Below, in pieces: positions 45,723 to 54,918 of a DNA stretch of 64,000 nt. Positions within the stretch are counted from its first letter, which is position 1; every line of letters starts with the position of its first letter. The notes under the pieces were generated by a model that did no database searches, had not been told where the DNA came from, and saw nothing but the letters and a program-made list of their open reading frames with translations. The translations under genes were made by a program, and so were the position numbers. Source of the stretch: Jejudonia soesokkakensis (lineage in GTDB: Bacteria; Bacteroidota; Bacteroidia; Flavobacteriales; Flavobacteriaceae); assembly GCF_042664795.1 (NCBI RefSeq), contig NZ_JBHTBN010000003.1, forward strand, positions 319,246 to 383,245. Direction: 5' to 3'.

Positions 45723-47071
45723 TAGATAAAGAGCTTTTCGATCTTACCTATAGATTGTGGCAGGCAGCAAACGACGACTCGGTCACCACTAAGAATTTTA
45801 AAATCTCCTAAAGGTACCTGACCTTTTCCATCGCGAACAACTCCGCCAATAATTGCAGATAGCGGTAAGTTGATCGCTTTAATTGTTTTATTACAAACCA
45901 AAGCTGAAGGTGAAACGATAAATTCAAGTAACTCTGCATTCATATTGTTCAATTTTGTCATTGCGACAACGTCTCCTTTACGAACGAAACGAAAAATATT
46001 ATTAGCAGCAAGTAATTTTTTATTAATCAGCGTGTCAATACCTATAGAATGGGATAATTGAAAATAATCCATATTTTCAACCAAGGCGATGGCTTTTTTT
46101 ACTCCTTTTGATTTTGCCACCAAACAGGAAATGATATTGGTTTCACTATTTCCTGTTACCGCAATAAATGCGTCCATATCGTCAATGGCCTCTTCATTGA
46201 GTAAATCAACATTTCTACCATCCCCATGAATTACTAGACAACTTGAATTAGCATCTGCAATTTCATAAGCCTTATTTTTATCATTTTCAATAAGTTTTAC
46301 ATTAAAGCGACGCTGACATAAATCCTTAGCTGTTTTACACCCTATATTACTTCCTCCTAGGATCATTACATTTTTGATCTCTTCCCGGTCTTTTCCGCTC
46401 AATTTATAAATTTCCTCTACACCTTCTTTAGTCGTAGTAAAGTATACTTGATCCCCTTCTTTAAAACGAGTATCTCCTCTTGGAATTAATGTATATTGAG
46501 TTCCAAATCGCTGAATGGCAATAGGCATATAAGTAAGTCCTGGGTACATCTCGGCTGTTTCACTTACTGTTTTTCCAACAAAAGCTGTTGTTTTTGACAA
46601 CTGAAGCCCAATCATGGTCAATGCACCTCCTTCAAATTCATACGTGTCATTAAATGCACTTTGATTCAGAAGCAATTCTATTTCATTTGCTGCCAGTGAC
46701 TCTGGCGAAATAAGTTCATCAATTCCAAATTTTGTAAACCCTACCTCATCTTTATTGTCAATAAATTCTGTGTTAGATATCCTCGCAATGGTTCGCTTAG
46801 CTCCAAGTTGCTTGGCTAAAACGCAAGCAGTGATATTTGTAGTTTCTGAAGAAGTCACTGCTATGACTAAATCTGTCGAATCAACCTTCGCATCTTTTAA
46901 AACTGAAATTGAAGTTGCATCGCCACGTATAACACGAATATCCAAATGGGTATCTGCGTTCACTAATGCTTCTTTATTATTGTCTATAAGCGTAATATCC
47001 TGTGACTCGAAAGATAGAAGTTTGGATAAATGAAACCCAACTTCACCGGCACCGGCAATGATAATTTTCAT
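45722..47071 (-). CDS. trkA: Trk potassium transporter regulatory protein TrkA
   Basis: 449 aa with two RCK (TrkA-N plus TrkA-C) units. First nucleotide motif IIIAGAGEVGFHLSK at residue 2, second VMILGGSNIGCKTAK near residue 232, each with the downstream acidic ribose-binding residue (LIDNNKEA; LIENDKNK). Peripheral on the cytoplasmic face, it gates TrkH by NAD(H)/ATP binding. First gene of the trkA-trkH operon. Confidence 0.94.
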   Translation of the reverse strand: MKIIIAGAGEVGFHLSKLLSFESQDITLIDNNKEALVNADTHLDIRVIRGDATSISVLKDAKVDSTDLVIAVTSSETTNITACVLAKQLGAKRTIARISNTEFIDNKDEVGFTKFGIDELISPESLAANEIELLLNQSAFNDTYEFEGGALTMIGLQLSKTTAFVGKTVSETAEMYPGLTYMPIAIQRFGTQYTLIPRGDTRFKEGDQVYFTTTKEGVEEIYKLSGKDREEIKNVMILGGSNIGCKTAKDLCQRRFNVKLIENDKNKAYEIADANSSCLVIHGDGRNVDLLNEEAIDDMDAFIAVTGNSETNIISCLVAKSKGVKKAIALVENMDYFQLSHSIGIDTLINKKLLAANNIFRFVRKGDVVAMTKLNNMNAELLEFIVSPSALVCNKTIKAINLPLSAIIGGVVRDGKGQVPLGDFKILSGDRVVVCCLPQSIGKIEKLFI

Positions 47072-47153
47072 AGGTTATTCTGGGATATAGATGCAAAGGT
47101 ACAAATATGAAACAGGAATATAATAAAGGCATCGTTATTTCTTTAAATTTTGG

Positions 47154-47162
47154 TAATTTTGC
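47154..47162 (+). promoter_or_regulatory. TAnnTTTG -7 element before ubiE
   Basis: TAATTTTGC, about 33 bp before the ATG at 47195. It lies downstream of the alternative upstream start at 47150 and so favours 47195. Confidence 0.42.
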
Positions 47163-47194
47163 AGCTGCTTTCAAGAAAGCAACAGCAAGACGCT

Positions 47195-47926
47195 ATGAAA
47201 GAAAAAATCACACCCTATAAGGATTCAGAACTCAATAAGAAAGAGCAGGTTGAACAAATGTTCGATACCATTTCTGGTAACTACGATGGACTCAATCGTA
47301 TAATTTCATTGGGAACCGACACCAAATGGCGTAAGAAAGTTATCAGACTTGTTGCTGAAAAAAATCCTAAAACTATATTAGACATTGCAACCGGAACAGG
47401 CGACCTTGCTATCAAATTTGCTTCAGAAATAGAATCTGCGACTGTTACAGGCCTGGACCTTTCTGAAGGAATGCTTTCGGTAGCAAGAAAAAAAGTAGCG
47501 AATAAAAAGTTTTCAGAAAGATTAACTTTTGTAAAAGGGGATAGCGAAGCGCTTCCGTTTGAAAATGAATCATTTGATGCTATTACCGTCTCCTTTGGAG
47601 TGCGTAATTTTGAAAATTTAGAGAAAGGACTTACAGAAATTCTTCGCGTTCTTAAAACTGATGGCCTTTTTGTGATCCTTGAAACCTCCGTTCCTACAAA
47701 ATTCCCTTGGAAGCAAGGGTATTATGCGTATTCTAAAGGAATTCTCCCTATCATTGGGAAGCTATTTTCAAAAGATAAAGTAGCGTATTCGTACCTAAGT
47801 GAAAGTGCTTCAAAATTTCCACATGGTGAAGCCCTGAACAATATTTTAAAGAAAATCGGGTTTAAGACAGTGAAAAATAACCCCCAAACTTTTGGTGTAG
47901 CCACAATTTATACCGCTACTAAATAA
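47195..47926 (+). CDS. ubiE: demethylmenaquinone methyltransferase
   Basis: 243 aa from ATG 47195. C-methylates demethylmenaquinone in the last step of menaquinone synthesis; menaquinone is the acceptor of the Nqr complex in this window. Motifs: FDTISGNYDGLNRIISLG, SAM motif ILDIATGTGDLAIKF, GLDLSEGML, VSFGVRNFENLEKGL. The start is chosen by family N-terminus and promoter position. porT follows after 2 bp. Confidence 0.93.
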   Translation: MKEKITPYKDSELNKKEQVEQMFDTISGNYDGLNRIISLGTDTKWRKKVIRLVAEKNPKTILDIATGTGDLAIKFASEIESATVTGLDLSEGMLSVARKKVANKKFSERLTFVKGDSEALPFENESFDAITVSFGVRNFENLEKGLTEILRVLKTDGLFVILETSVPTKFPWKQGYYAYSKGILPIIGKLFSKDKVAYSYLSESASKFPHGEALNNILKKIGFKTVKNNPQTFGVATIYTATK

Positions 47927-47928
47927 CT

Positions 47929-48651
47929 ATGAAGTATTTATTTCTAATCTTAACCTTATTATTCTTCGTTTCAACAGCAGAAGCACAGTTGTTTACAAAA
48001 GAAAAATTACAGAATTTCGGGAATGCCGGAAAGGGAGATTACGACCAACGCACGCTTACCTGGGGCTACTTTTTAGGATTCAACAGCTTCGATTTTAAGA
48101 TTGAATACAACGAACAGTTTGGTGATGAGAACACCGACATCTTAATAGATGAAGAAGTAGGGTTTAACGTAGGTCTTATTGGCGATATGCGATTGACAAA
48201 ACACCTAAATCTCCGCTTAGAACCTGGCTTGTACTACGGAAAGAGAGATCTTTATTTTCCTGGCTTTACAGAAGAAAAAGACTTTTTACGCGAAATAAAA
48301 TCTACCTATATTCACGTGCCCCTACTCTTAAAGGTTTCTACGGCACGTCTCAACAATTTTAAACCTTTCATTGTGGGTGGATTATCGACTTCGTTTAACC
48401 TCTCGAGTAATGAAAATAACCCCGAAGACAACTTTGAAGGACAGTTTAGGACAAAAACGGGAAACACTTTTTTTGAACTAGGCTTTGGAATTGACTTTTA
48501 CCTCTACTATTTTAAATTCACTCCTTCTATTCGGGGAGTGTTTGCTACCAGTAATGAGCTAGTTCGTGATGACGACCCTAATAGCCCCTGGACGAGTAAT
48601 ATAGATAATCTATACACCAGAGCTATTCTTATTAATTTTACGTTTCAGTAG
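47929..48651 (+). CDS. porT: PorT/SprT-family outer-membrane protein of the type IX secretion system
   Basis: 240 aa with signal MKYLFLILTLLFFVSTAEA; mature protein an eight-strand-type β-barrel ending in aromatic NFTFQ. The sequence KLQNFGNAGKGDYDQRTLTW and the GLIGDMRLTKHLNLRLEPGL strand pair match the PorT family. Adjacency to ubiE is the arrangement I recall for flavobacterial sprT. Essential T9SS component in studied species. Its end overlaps the convergent methylase gene by 14 bp. Confidence 0.82.
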   Translation: MKYLFLILTLLFFVSTAEAQLFTKEKLQNFGNAGKGDYDQRTLTWGYFLGFNSFDFKIEYNEQFGDENTDILIDEEVGFNVGLIGDMRLTKHLNLRLEPGLYYGKRDLYFPGFTEEKDFLREIKSTYIHVPLLLKVSTARLNNFKPFIVGGLSTSFNLSSNENNPEDNFEGQFRTKTGNTFFELGFGIDFYLYYFKFTPSIRGVFATSNELVRDDDPNSPWTSNIDNLYTRAILINFTFQ

Positions 48652-49363
48652 TTCTTTTAAACTCGCTTAACAAAATTGCAGTTGCGGTCGCAACGTTTAA
48701 ACTTTCGGTGTCTTTGGATGCTCCAAACTGCGGAATGGTAATCGCATGAGTAAGCAATTTTTGAATGCTTTTAGAGATTCCGTTTGCTTCATTTCCAAGG
48801 ACTACAACCGCATTTTTAGGGAAGGTTTCAGCATAAACACTTTTCCCATCCATCACTCCTCCGTACACAGGGAGATTAGTGTTTTTTAGATACTTTTCTA
48901 AATCAACATAATGTACAGCTACTCTCGCAATAGACCCCATAGTCGCCTGAATCACCTTTGGGTTATAACAATCTGCCGTATCTGGACTACAGATCAATTG
49001 GGTTATTCCAAACCAATCGCATAAGCGAATGATGGTTCCCAAATTTCCAGGGTCTCGAATCGCATCCAATGCTACGGTCAAACCTTCAGCTTTTATTGAT
49101 TTTTTCTTCGGAATGTGAAAAACAGCCAATGACCGATTTGCATTTTTTAGAGCGCTTATTTTTTGCAACTCTCTTTCAGTAATTTGAACATAATTTAAAT
49201 CGTCTGAAGATTTTTCCGTAGCTAAATAGCTGTGTAATTTTAACCCTTCAGAAAGTAATTCACTTATTACTTTAGGTCCTTCTGCAAAAAAAAGTCCGGT
49301 AGAATCACGGTACTTTTTTTGCTGTAAACTCGTTATTAATTTTATTTGACCTTTACTAAGCAA
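48638..49363 (-). CDS. TrmH/SpoU-family RNA 2'-O-methyltransferase
   Basis: 241 aa. The SPOUT trefoil-knot motifs are all present: motif 1 in DAIRDPGNLGTIIRLCDWFG, motif 2 in VVLGNEANGIS, motif 3 in TIPQFGASKDTESLNVATAT. An N-terminal ~80-residue substrate-binding domain (KGQIKLITSLQQKKYRDSTG) suits rRNA-modifying members. Target nucleotide unknown. Confidence 0.89.
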   Translation of the reverse strand: MLSKGQIKLITSLQQKKYRDSTGLFFAEGPKVISELLSEGLKLHSYLATEKSSDDLNYVQITERELQKISALKNANRSLAVFHIPKKKSIKAEGLTVALDAIRDPGNLGTIIRLCDWFGITQLICSPDTADCYNPKVIQATMGSIARVAVHYVDLEKYLKNTNLPVYGGVMDGKSVYAETFPKNAVVVLGNEANGISKSIQKLLTHAITIPQFGASKDTESLNVATATAILLSEFKRTTET

Positions 49364-49378
49364 TTTATCTTATTTTTG
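49346..49378 (+). promoter_or_regulatory. promoter of tamL
   Basis: TTG (49346-49348), 22-bp spacer, TATTTTTG (49371-49378): full Bacteroidota consensus. It lies partly inside the 5' end of the divergent methylase gene and predicts a leader of only ~15 nt before the TTG start codon of tamL. Confidence 0.58.
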
Positions 49379-49398
49379 AAATACAAATAACAACCCTC

Positions 49399-51969
49399 TT
49401 GACTCGAAGCCTCACAAAAATATCACTATTTTTAGTACTTATCATATTAATTTCGGCCTGTAATGCAGTTAAAAGAGTGCCCGACGACAAATACTTACTC
49501 ACAGAAAACACTGTTATTGTTGACAGTACTGAAGTGACAGATACAGGAGTTTTAAGTCAAATCTACCAAAAACCAAATACAACTTTTCCTTTACTGGGTA
49601 TTCCTATTGGGTTGCATATTTACAATATAGCAGATCCTCAACCCGATTCTACATATATTAAATGGTTGCATAAAAAACCCAAACGGGAGGCACGATTAAA
49701 CAAATTCTTATCAAAAAAACAAACCAATGAGTTAGGAAATAGCTATGTAGGTTTTAACAAGTGGCTGGAAAAAAGTGGAGATGCTCCTGTTGTTATAGAT
49801 AAAGAGAAAACAGATAAATCTGCAGCACGTATAAAACGATATTATGCAAGTTTTGGATGGTTTAATACCGAAACAAGTTATAAAATTAAGGTTGACAGTT
49901 CTAAGAAAAAAAGAGCATCGGTCACCTATAACGTGGAGCGATTTAGACCTTATTATGTGGATTCAATTTCTGAAGATATTAGCTCCCCTATAGTAGATTC
50001 ACTCTTTCAGGCTTCAAAGAAAAATACCTTTATTGAATCTGGGAAACAATATGCTGCCAATGATTTTTTAAATGAACGAGACCGATTGACTATTCAATTC
50101 AGAAATTCTGGATTGTATCATTTTGATCAGGATTATGTTGGTTTTGAAGGAGATACAGTAAATACTAATCATAAGGCAAATATTAAATATATCATTCCAG
50201 ATAGGAAAATAGAAATTGGAGACACTACCTATACAGAACCTTTTAAAATTTTTAAAGTTAATGAAGTACGCATAGTTACAGATTATAATTTTTCTAATAG
50301 AAATGAGGTTTTTAAAGATTCGGCATCTTACAATGGGTACACCTTATATAGTTATGACGATTTAAAATTTAAACCTAAAGCAATTACCAATGCGGTATCC
50401 ATTACACCCAAGAAAATTTTTAAGGATATAGACCGTACGCTTACCTATAATCAAATAAGTGATTTAAAAATCTTTAAATATCCTAATATAAGCTATCAAG
50501 AAGATGCAACAGATACTACGGGTACTGGATTAATAGCTACCATTTTATTAAGTCCAAAAAAGAAATATACTGCTAGTGTCGATCTTGATGCGTACACCTC
50601 TACCATTCAGCCATTCGGAACTGGGTTTAGTTCTACTTTTTTAATTCGGAATGTTTTCCGAAGAGCAGAGACACTAGAAATCACTGCAGGCGGAAGCGTA
50701 GGTTCGTCGGCAGATAAAGAAGGAAGTTTTTTTGATACTTCAGACATTGGCGCCAATGTAAAATTAAGTTTTCCCCGAATTGTATTTCCTGCAAGTACAG
50801 ATAAAATTATACCTAAATACATGTCGCCGGCTACCAGTATTAGTGCTGGTTTTAATGTGCAAAATAATATCGGACTGGACCGTCAAAATTTTAGCGGGAT
50901 CTATAGCTATGCTTGGAAGCCTTCAAAAATAAAGAACTACCGTTTTGACCTACTTAATGTGCAATACGTACGCAATGTAAATCCGGGTAATTATTACAAC
51001 GTATACCGAAGCTCTCTTAATCAGCTTGAAGATATCGCACAGGAGGTTGGGTATGAATTTATGAATCCTGAAAGTAATGATTTTATTGTTCCTGAAGACG
51101 GAACTGGATTTAATGAAGCCGATTTTTTTATTGAAGGCGTTCTTAACAATCAATTTCCAGATCTTAATATAGAGCGTGAAGATTTTAGAGATGTTTTACG
51201 AATATTTGAAAGACAAGCCCGACTTACCGAAGATAACTTAATTTTTGCTTCAAACTTTACTTGGAACCGAGATACACGCACCAATATATTTGACAATAAT
51301 TTCTCTAAATGGCGCTGGAAAATCGAAAGTGCCGGAAACTTATTGTCTGCAATTTCAAGTGTTGCTGGTGCTACAAAAAACGAAAACGGAAATTTTGAAA
51401 TTTCAGATGTTGTGTTTTCTCAGTATGCAAAAGCAGAAACAGAATATATTAAACACTGGGAATTTTTAAATCGAGATGTCTTGGCTGTAAGAGCTTTTGG
51501 AGGCATCGCAATTCCGTATGGCAATAGTAATTCCATTCCTTTTACTCGTAGTTATTTTGCAGGAGGAACCAACGACAACAGAGGCTGGAGAGCCTATGAT
51601 TTGGGTCCTGGTAGCAGTGGGAGCGTTCTCGATTTTAATGAGGCAAACTTCAAACTGGCGTTTAATGCTGAATATAGGTATACAATTTTTGGCGGATTTA
51701 AAGGCGCGTTTTTTATTGATGCCGGAAATATCTGGAATGCTTTTGATGACGTAGATGATCCTGCATTTAGATTTGATGGAATTGCCGATCTAAAAGAAAT
51801 TGCAGTAGCATCTGGTATAGGTTTACGTTATGATTTCGGATTTTTTGTAATTCGCTTTGACATAGGGTTTAAAACTCACGATCCGGCAAGACCCGTAGGC
51901 GAACGCTGGTTTAAAGATTACAATTTCACCAACGCAGTCTATAACATAGGGATCAACTATCCCTTTTAA
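49399..51969 (+). CDS. tamL: translocation and assembly module lipoprotein TamL (BamA/TamA family)
   Basis: 856 aa. The start is TTG at 49399; it is the codon that yields a complete lipoprotein signal (LTKISLFLVLIILISAC, Cys21) followed by the typical NAVKRVPDDKYLLTEN. POTRA-like repeats occupy the first ~400 residues, and a 16-strand Omp85 β-barrel the rest, with SYFAGGTNDNRGWRAYDLGP (the RGW motif of barrel lid loop L6) and a C-terminal NIGINYPF. It acts with TamB in outer-membrane assembly; tamB is not next to it here. Confidence 0.88.
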   Translation: MTRSLTKISLFLVLIILISACNAVKRVPDDKYLLTENTVIVDSTEVTDTGVLSQIYQKPNTTFPLLGIPIGLHIYNIADPQPDSTYIKWLHKKPKREARLNKFLSKKQTNELGNSYVGFNKWLEKSGDAPVVIDKEKTDKSAARIKRYYASFGWFNTETSYKIKVDSSKKKRASVTYNVERFRPYYVDSISEDISSPIVDSLFQASKKNTFIESGKQYAANDFLNERDRLTIQFRNSGLYHFDQDYVGFEGDTVNTNHKANIKYIIPDRKIEIGDTTYTEPFKIFKVNEVRIVTDYNFSNRNEVFKDSASYNGYTLYSYDDLKFKPKAITNAVSITPKKIFKDIDRTLTYNQISDLKIFKYPNISYQEDATDTTGTGLIATILLSPKKKYTASVDLDAYTSTIQPFGTGFSSTFLIRNVFRRAETLEITAGGSVGSSADKEGSFFDTSDIGANVKLSFPRIVFPASTDKIIPKYMSPATSISAGFNVQNNIGLDRQNFSGIYSYAWKPSKIKNYRFDLLNVQYVRNVNPGNYYNVYRSSLNQLEDIAQEVGYEFMNPESNDFIVPEDGTGFNEADFFIEGVLNNQFPDLNIEREDFRDVLRIFERQARLTEDNLIFASNFTWNRDTRTNIFDNNFSKWRWKIESAGNLLSAISSVAGATKNENGNFEISDVVFSQYAKAETEYIKHWEFLNRDVLAVRAFGGIAIPYGNSNSIPFTRSYFAGGTNDNRGWRAYDLGPGSSGSVLDFNEANFKLAFNAEYRYTIFGGFKGAFFIDAGNIWNAFDDVDDPAFRFDGIADLKEIAVASGIGLRYDFGFFVIRFDIGFKTHDPARPVGERWFKDYNFTNAVYNIGINYPF

Positions 51970-51984
51970 ACCACATAATTTCCT

Positions 51985-51992
51985 TATTTTTG
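51985..51992 (+). promoter_or_regulatory. TAnnTTTG -7 element before fbaA
   Basis: TATTTTTG 22 bp before the ATG; no TTG at the right distance. Confidence 0.42.
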
Positions 51993-52014
51993 TAGTGAAT
52001 ATACCAAACAAATT

Positions 52015-53082
52015 ATGAGTCACAATATCCAACCAGGTGTAGCAACTGGGAGAAACGTTCAGGAAATTCATCAACTAGCAAAACAAAAAGGCTTTGCCAT
52101 GCCTGCTGTTAATGTCACTGGATCCACAACTGTAAATACAGTTATGGAAACTGCTGCCGAAGTAAATGCGCCAGTGATTATTCAGTTTTCAAATGGAGGA
52201 GCCCATTTTAATGCAGGTAAAGGACTTTCAAATACCAATGAAAAAGCAGCAATTGCCGGTGGCATAGCGGGAGCCAAACACATTCATGAAATGGCTAAAG
52301 TTTACGGAGCTACTGTAATCCTGCATACCGATCACTGTGCAAAAAAATTATTACCCTGGATTGACGGCCTTTTAGATGCCAGTGAAAAATACTATAAGCA
52401 ACATGGACACTCGTTGTACAGTTCTCATATGATAGATCTGTCTGAGGAACCTCTTGAAGAAAACATCGAGATTTGTAAAAGATATTTGGAGCGTATGAGC
52501 AAGATGGGGATGACCTTGGAGATAGAATTGGGTATTACGGGAGGAGAGGAAGACGGTGTGGATAATACAGATGTTGACTCTTCAAAATTATATACACAGC
52601 CCGAAGAAGTGAGTTATGCCTACGAAGAGTTGTTAAAGGTGAGTGATCAATTTACGATCGCAGCTGCCTTCGGAAACGTCCATGGAGTTTACAAACCTGG
52701 AAATGTAAAATTGACACCTATAATCTTAAAAAATTCACAGGAATATGTGCAAAAGAAATTTGGAACAGGACACAATCCTATCGATTTTGTTTTTCACGGC
52801 GGAAGCGGTTCTACAGTAGATGAAATTCGAGAAGCTATTGGCTATGGTGTGGTAAAGATGAATATAGACACCGATTTACAATTTGCGTATAATGAAGGGG
52901 TAAGAGATTATATGGAAACCAATATCGAATACCTACGCACACAAATAGGGAATCCTGAAGGAAACGAACTTCCAAACAAAAAATACTATGATCCAAGAAA
53001 GTGGCTTCGCGAAGGCGAGCTTACATTTAAAAGCAGATTAAAAAAGGCTTTTGAGGATCTTAATAATATAAATACTTTATAA
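52015..53082 (+). CDS. fbaA: class II fructose-bisphosphate aldolase
   Basis: 355 aa zinc enzyme of glycolysis/gluconeogenesis. Zn ligands in LHTDHCAKKLLPWIDG and later His in NVHGVYK and FHGGSGST. ELGITGGEEDGVDN is the class IIA signature, and KMNIDTDLQFAYN binds phosphate. Separated from accD by a 43-bp gap. Confidence 0.94.
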   Translation: MSHNIQPGVATGRNVQEIHQLAKQKGFAMPAVNVTGSTTVNTVMETAAEVNAPVIIQFSNGGAHFNAGKGLSNTNEKAAIAGGIAGAKHIHEMAKVYGATVILHTDHCAKKLLPWIDGLLDASEKYYKQHGHSLYSSHMIDLSEEPLEENIEICKRYLERMSKMGMTLEIELGITGGEEDGVDNTDVDSSKLYTQPEEVSYAYEELLKVSDQFTIAAAFGNVHGVYKPGNVKLTPIILKNSQEYVQKKFGTGHNPIDFVFHGGSGSTVDEIREAIGYGVVKMNIDTDLQFAYNEGVRDYMETNIEYLRTQIGNPEGNELPNKKYYDPRKWLREGELTFKSRLKKAFEDLNNINTL

Positions 53083-53125
53083 CAGAGTTTACTTGATTAA
53101 TGAAACTCATTTAACCGAAGATACT

Positions 53126-53992
53126 ATGGCTTGGTTTAAAAGAACAAAAAAAGGAATACAAACACCTACAGAAGACAAAAAAGATGTCCCTAAAGGGTTA
53201 TGGTACAAATCCCCTACTGGAAAAATTGTTGATAGTGATGAACTTGAGAGCAATTATTTTGTGAGTCCCGAAGATGGGTATCATGTTCGTATAGGAAGTA
53301 AAGAATATTTTCAGATTCTATTTGACAATAATAAGTTTAAAGAACTGGATAAAAATTTAACGTCAAAAGACCCTTTGGAATTTGAAGACAGCAAAAAATA
53401 TGTAGATAGATTAAAAGCGGCGCAAGAAAAAACAGGATTGAAAGATGCTGTAAGAACTGCAGTTGGGAAATCTATGGGAGAAGACCTAGTTGTTGCCTGT
53501 ATGGATTTTAGCTTTATTGGCGGCTCTATGGGAAGTGTTGTTGGAGAAAAAATTGCACGTGCTGCAGATTATTCACTAAAGCATAACATACCGTTTTTAA
53601 TGATAAGTAAAAGTGGAGGTGCTCGTATGATGGAAGCTGCTCTTTCATTAATGCAACTAGCTAAAACAAGTGCTAAATTGGCTAAACTAGCAGACGCTGG
53701 GGTTCCATATATTTCCTTATGTACAGACCCAACTACAGGAGGAACAACCGCTTCATTTGCGATGTTAGGAGATATTAATATTAGTGAGCCTGGAGCGCTA
53801 ATTGGTTTTGCTGGACCACGTGTAGTGCGTGATACAACTGGTAAAGAATTACCCGATGGTTTTCAAACAGCAGAGTTTGTCCTGGATCATGGATTCCTTG
53901 ATTTTATAACACATAGAAAAGATTTAAAAAGAAAGATTAACCTCTACTTGGATTTAGTATTAAATAGACCTCTTAGAGAAAAGTCAGCTTAA
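53126..53992 (+). CDS. accD: acetyl-CoA carboxylase carboxyltransferase subunit beta
   Basis: 288 aa from MAWFKRTKKGIQ. The frame opens at a TTG at 53093, but the family N-terminus starts at 53126. Transfers CO2 from biotin to acetyl-CoA with AccA to give malonyl-CoA. Crotonase-fold motifs: FSFIGGSMGSVVGEKIARA, SKSGGARMMEAALSLMQ, DPTTGGTTASFAMLGD. The zinc ribbon at residues 28-50 has lost all four Cys (positions are S29, T31, S47, D50), so it cannot bind zinc. A terminator follows. Confidence 0.93.
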   Translation: MAWFKRTKKGIQTPTEDKKDVPKGLWYKSPTGKIVDSDELESNYFVSPEDGYHVRIGSKEYFQILFDNNKFKELDKNLTSKDPLEFEDSKKYVDRLKAAQEKTGLKDAVRTAVGKSMGEDLVVACMDFSFIGGSMGSVVGEKIARAADYSLKHNIPFLMISKSGGARMMEAALSLMQLAKTSAKLAKLADAGVPYISLCTDPTTGGTTASFAMLGDINISEPGALIGFAGPRVVRDTTGKELPDGFQTAEFVLDHGFLDFITHRKDLKRKINLYLDLVLNRPLREKSA

Positions 53993-54000
53993 TATCTTTA

Positions 54001-54031
54001 AAACCTTCAGCTTAAAACTGAAGGTTTTTTT
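54001..54031 (+). terminator. intrinsic terminator of accD
   Basis: AAACCTTCAG / CTGAAGGTTT, 10-bp perfect stem, 7-nt loop, T run; 9 bp after the stop. Confidence 0.9.
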
Positions 54032-54079
54032 ATACACTATAGGTATAAAGTTTTCCGTTACATCATAAACTACATCCTA

Positions 54080-54865
54080 ATGAAAAAAGTCACATTTTTT
54101 CTTTTTCTCTTCGGAAACATTTGTTTTGCCCAACAAAAAATAGATACCGTTTCTTTGTATTTTGAAAATGATGTTTCGGCTTTAACCACAGCACACCTTC
54201 AAAAAATTGACAGCATTCAGTCTGACACGCTGCCCATCATCTCTTTGAAAATTAATGGGTATGCCAATAGCTTTGCCAGCTTTGAATACAACCAGAAACT
54301 TTCAGACAAAAGAGCAACTAATATTGCTGAAGCTTTTTCAGATTCAATAAATGTGCAAACCATAGGTTTTGGTGAAATTGACGATCCTTCGGCAGCTTAT
54401 AGAAGAGCAGATATTATTGTAACAAGACAATTTCATACTATTACGAAAAAAGAAGTGGTACCAGAACCAACTTTAGAGAATGAAATGAAAACTGCCGTTT
54501 CAGGAGAAAAGATAACACTTCAGGGAATGCAATTTTATCCAGGCGTTGATATTATTCGAGAATCCAGTATTCCTGTAGCAAAAAAACTTTTCTTCTTTTT
54601 AACTGAAAATCCTTCAGTAAAAATTAAAATCAGTGGTCATGTTTGCTGCGGAAGGCTTGGTATTCCATCCAGTATCGATGGAATGAACAACCGCACACGC
54701 GTCCAAAATCTTTCAGAAGCACGAGCAGCAGCGGTATATAATTATTTGGTTGAAAAAGGGATTTCTAAAGACAGAATGCAATATGAAGGATTGGCATTTT
54801 TGTTTCCGTTAGGCAAAACCGATGATGATGACAGGCGCGTTGAAATTGAGATCCTTTCTAAATAA
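54080..54865 (+). CDS. OmpA-family protein with two OmpA-like domains
   Basis: 261 aa, signal MKKVTFFLFLFGNICFA. Residues ~25-115 (LYFENDVSALTTAHLQKI, NGYANSFASFEYNQKLSDKR, YRRADIIV) and ~145-260 (FYPGVDIIRESS, SGHVCCGRLG, NLSEARAAAVYNYL, DRRVEIEIL) are two OmpA C-terminal-like folds in tandem. No barrel is present, so it is a soluble periplasmic, possibly peptidoglycan-binding protein. The second domain has an unusual CC pair and an insertion of ~15 residues. Confidence 0.82.
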   Translation: MKKVTFFLFLFGNICFAQQKIDTVSLYFENDVSALTTAHLQKIDSIQSDTLPIISLKINGYANSFASFEYNQKLSDKRATNIAEAFSDSINVQTIGFGEIDDPSAAYRRADIIVTRQFHTITKKEVVPEPTLENEMKTAVSGEKITLQGMQFYPGVDIIRESSIPVAKKLFFFLTENPSVKIKISGHVCCGRLGIPSSIDGMNNRTRVQNLSEARAAAVYNYLVEKGISKDRMQYEGLAFLFPLGKTDDDDRRVEIEILSK

Positions 54866-54867
54866 AA

Positions 54868-54897
54868 AAAACTCACCGTAAAGTGAGTTCTTTTATA
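54868..54897. terminator. bidirectional terminator
   Basis: AACTCAC / GTGAGTT stem with A run before and T-rich tract after; it lies between the convergent OmpA-like and lipoprotein genes and can serve both. Confidence 0.75.
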
Positions 54898-54918
54898 GTA
54901 GGATTGAATTTTATTTTA

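Noticed and set aside
53093..53125. upstream TTG start for accD
   Set aside because: The family N-terminus begins at MAWFKR (53126), and the extra 11 residues are not typical.
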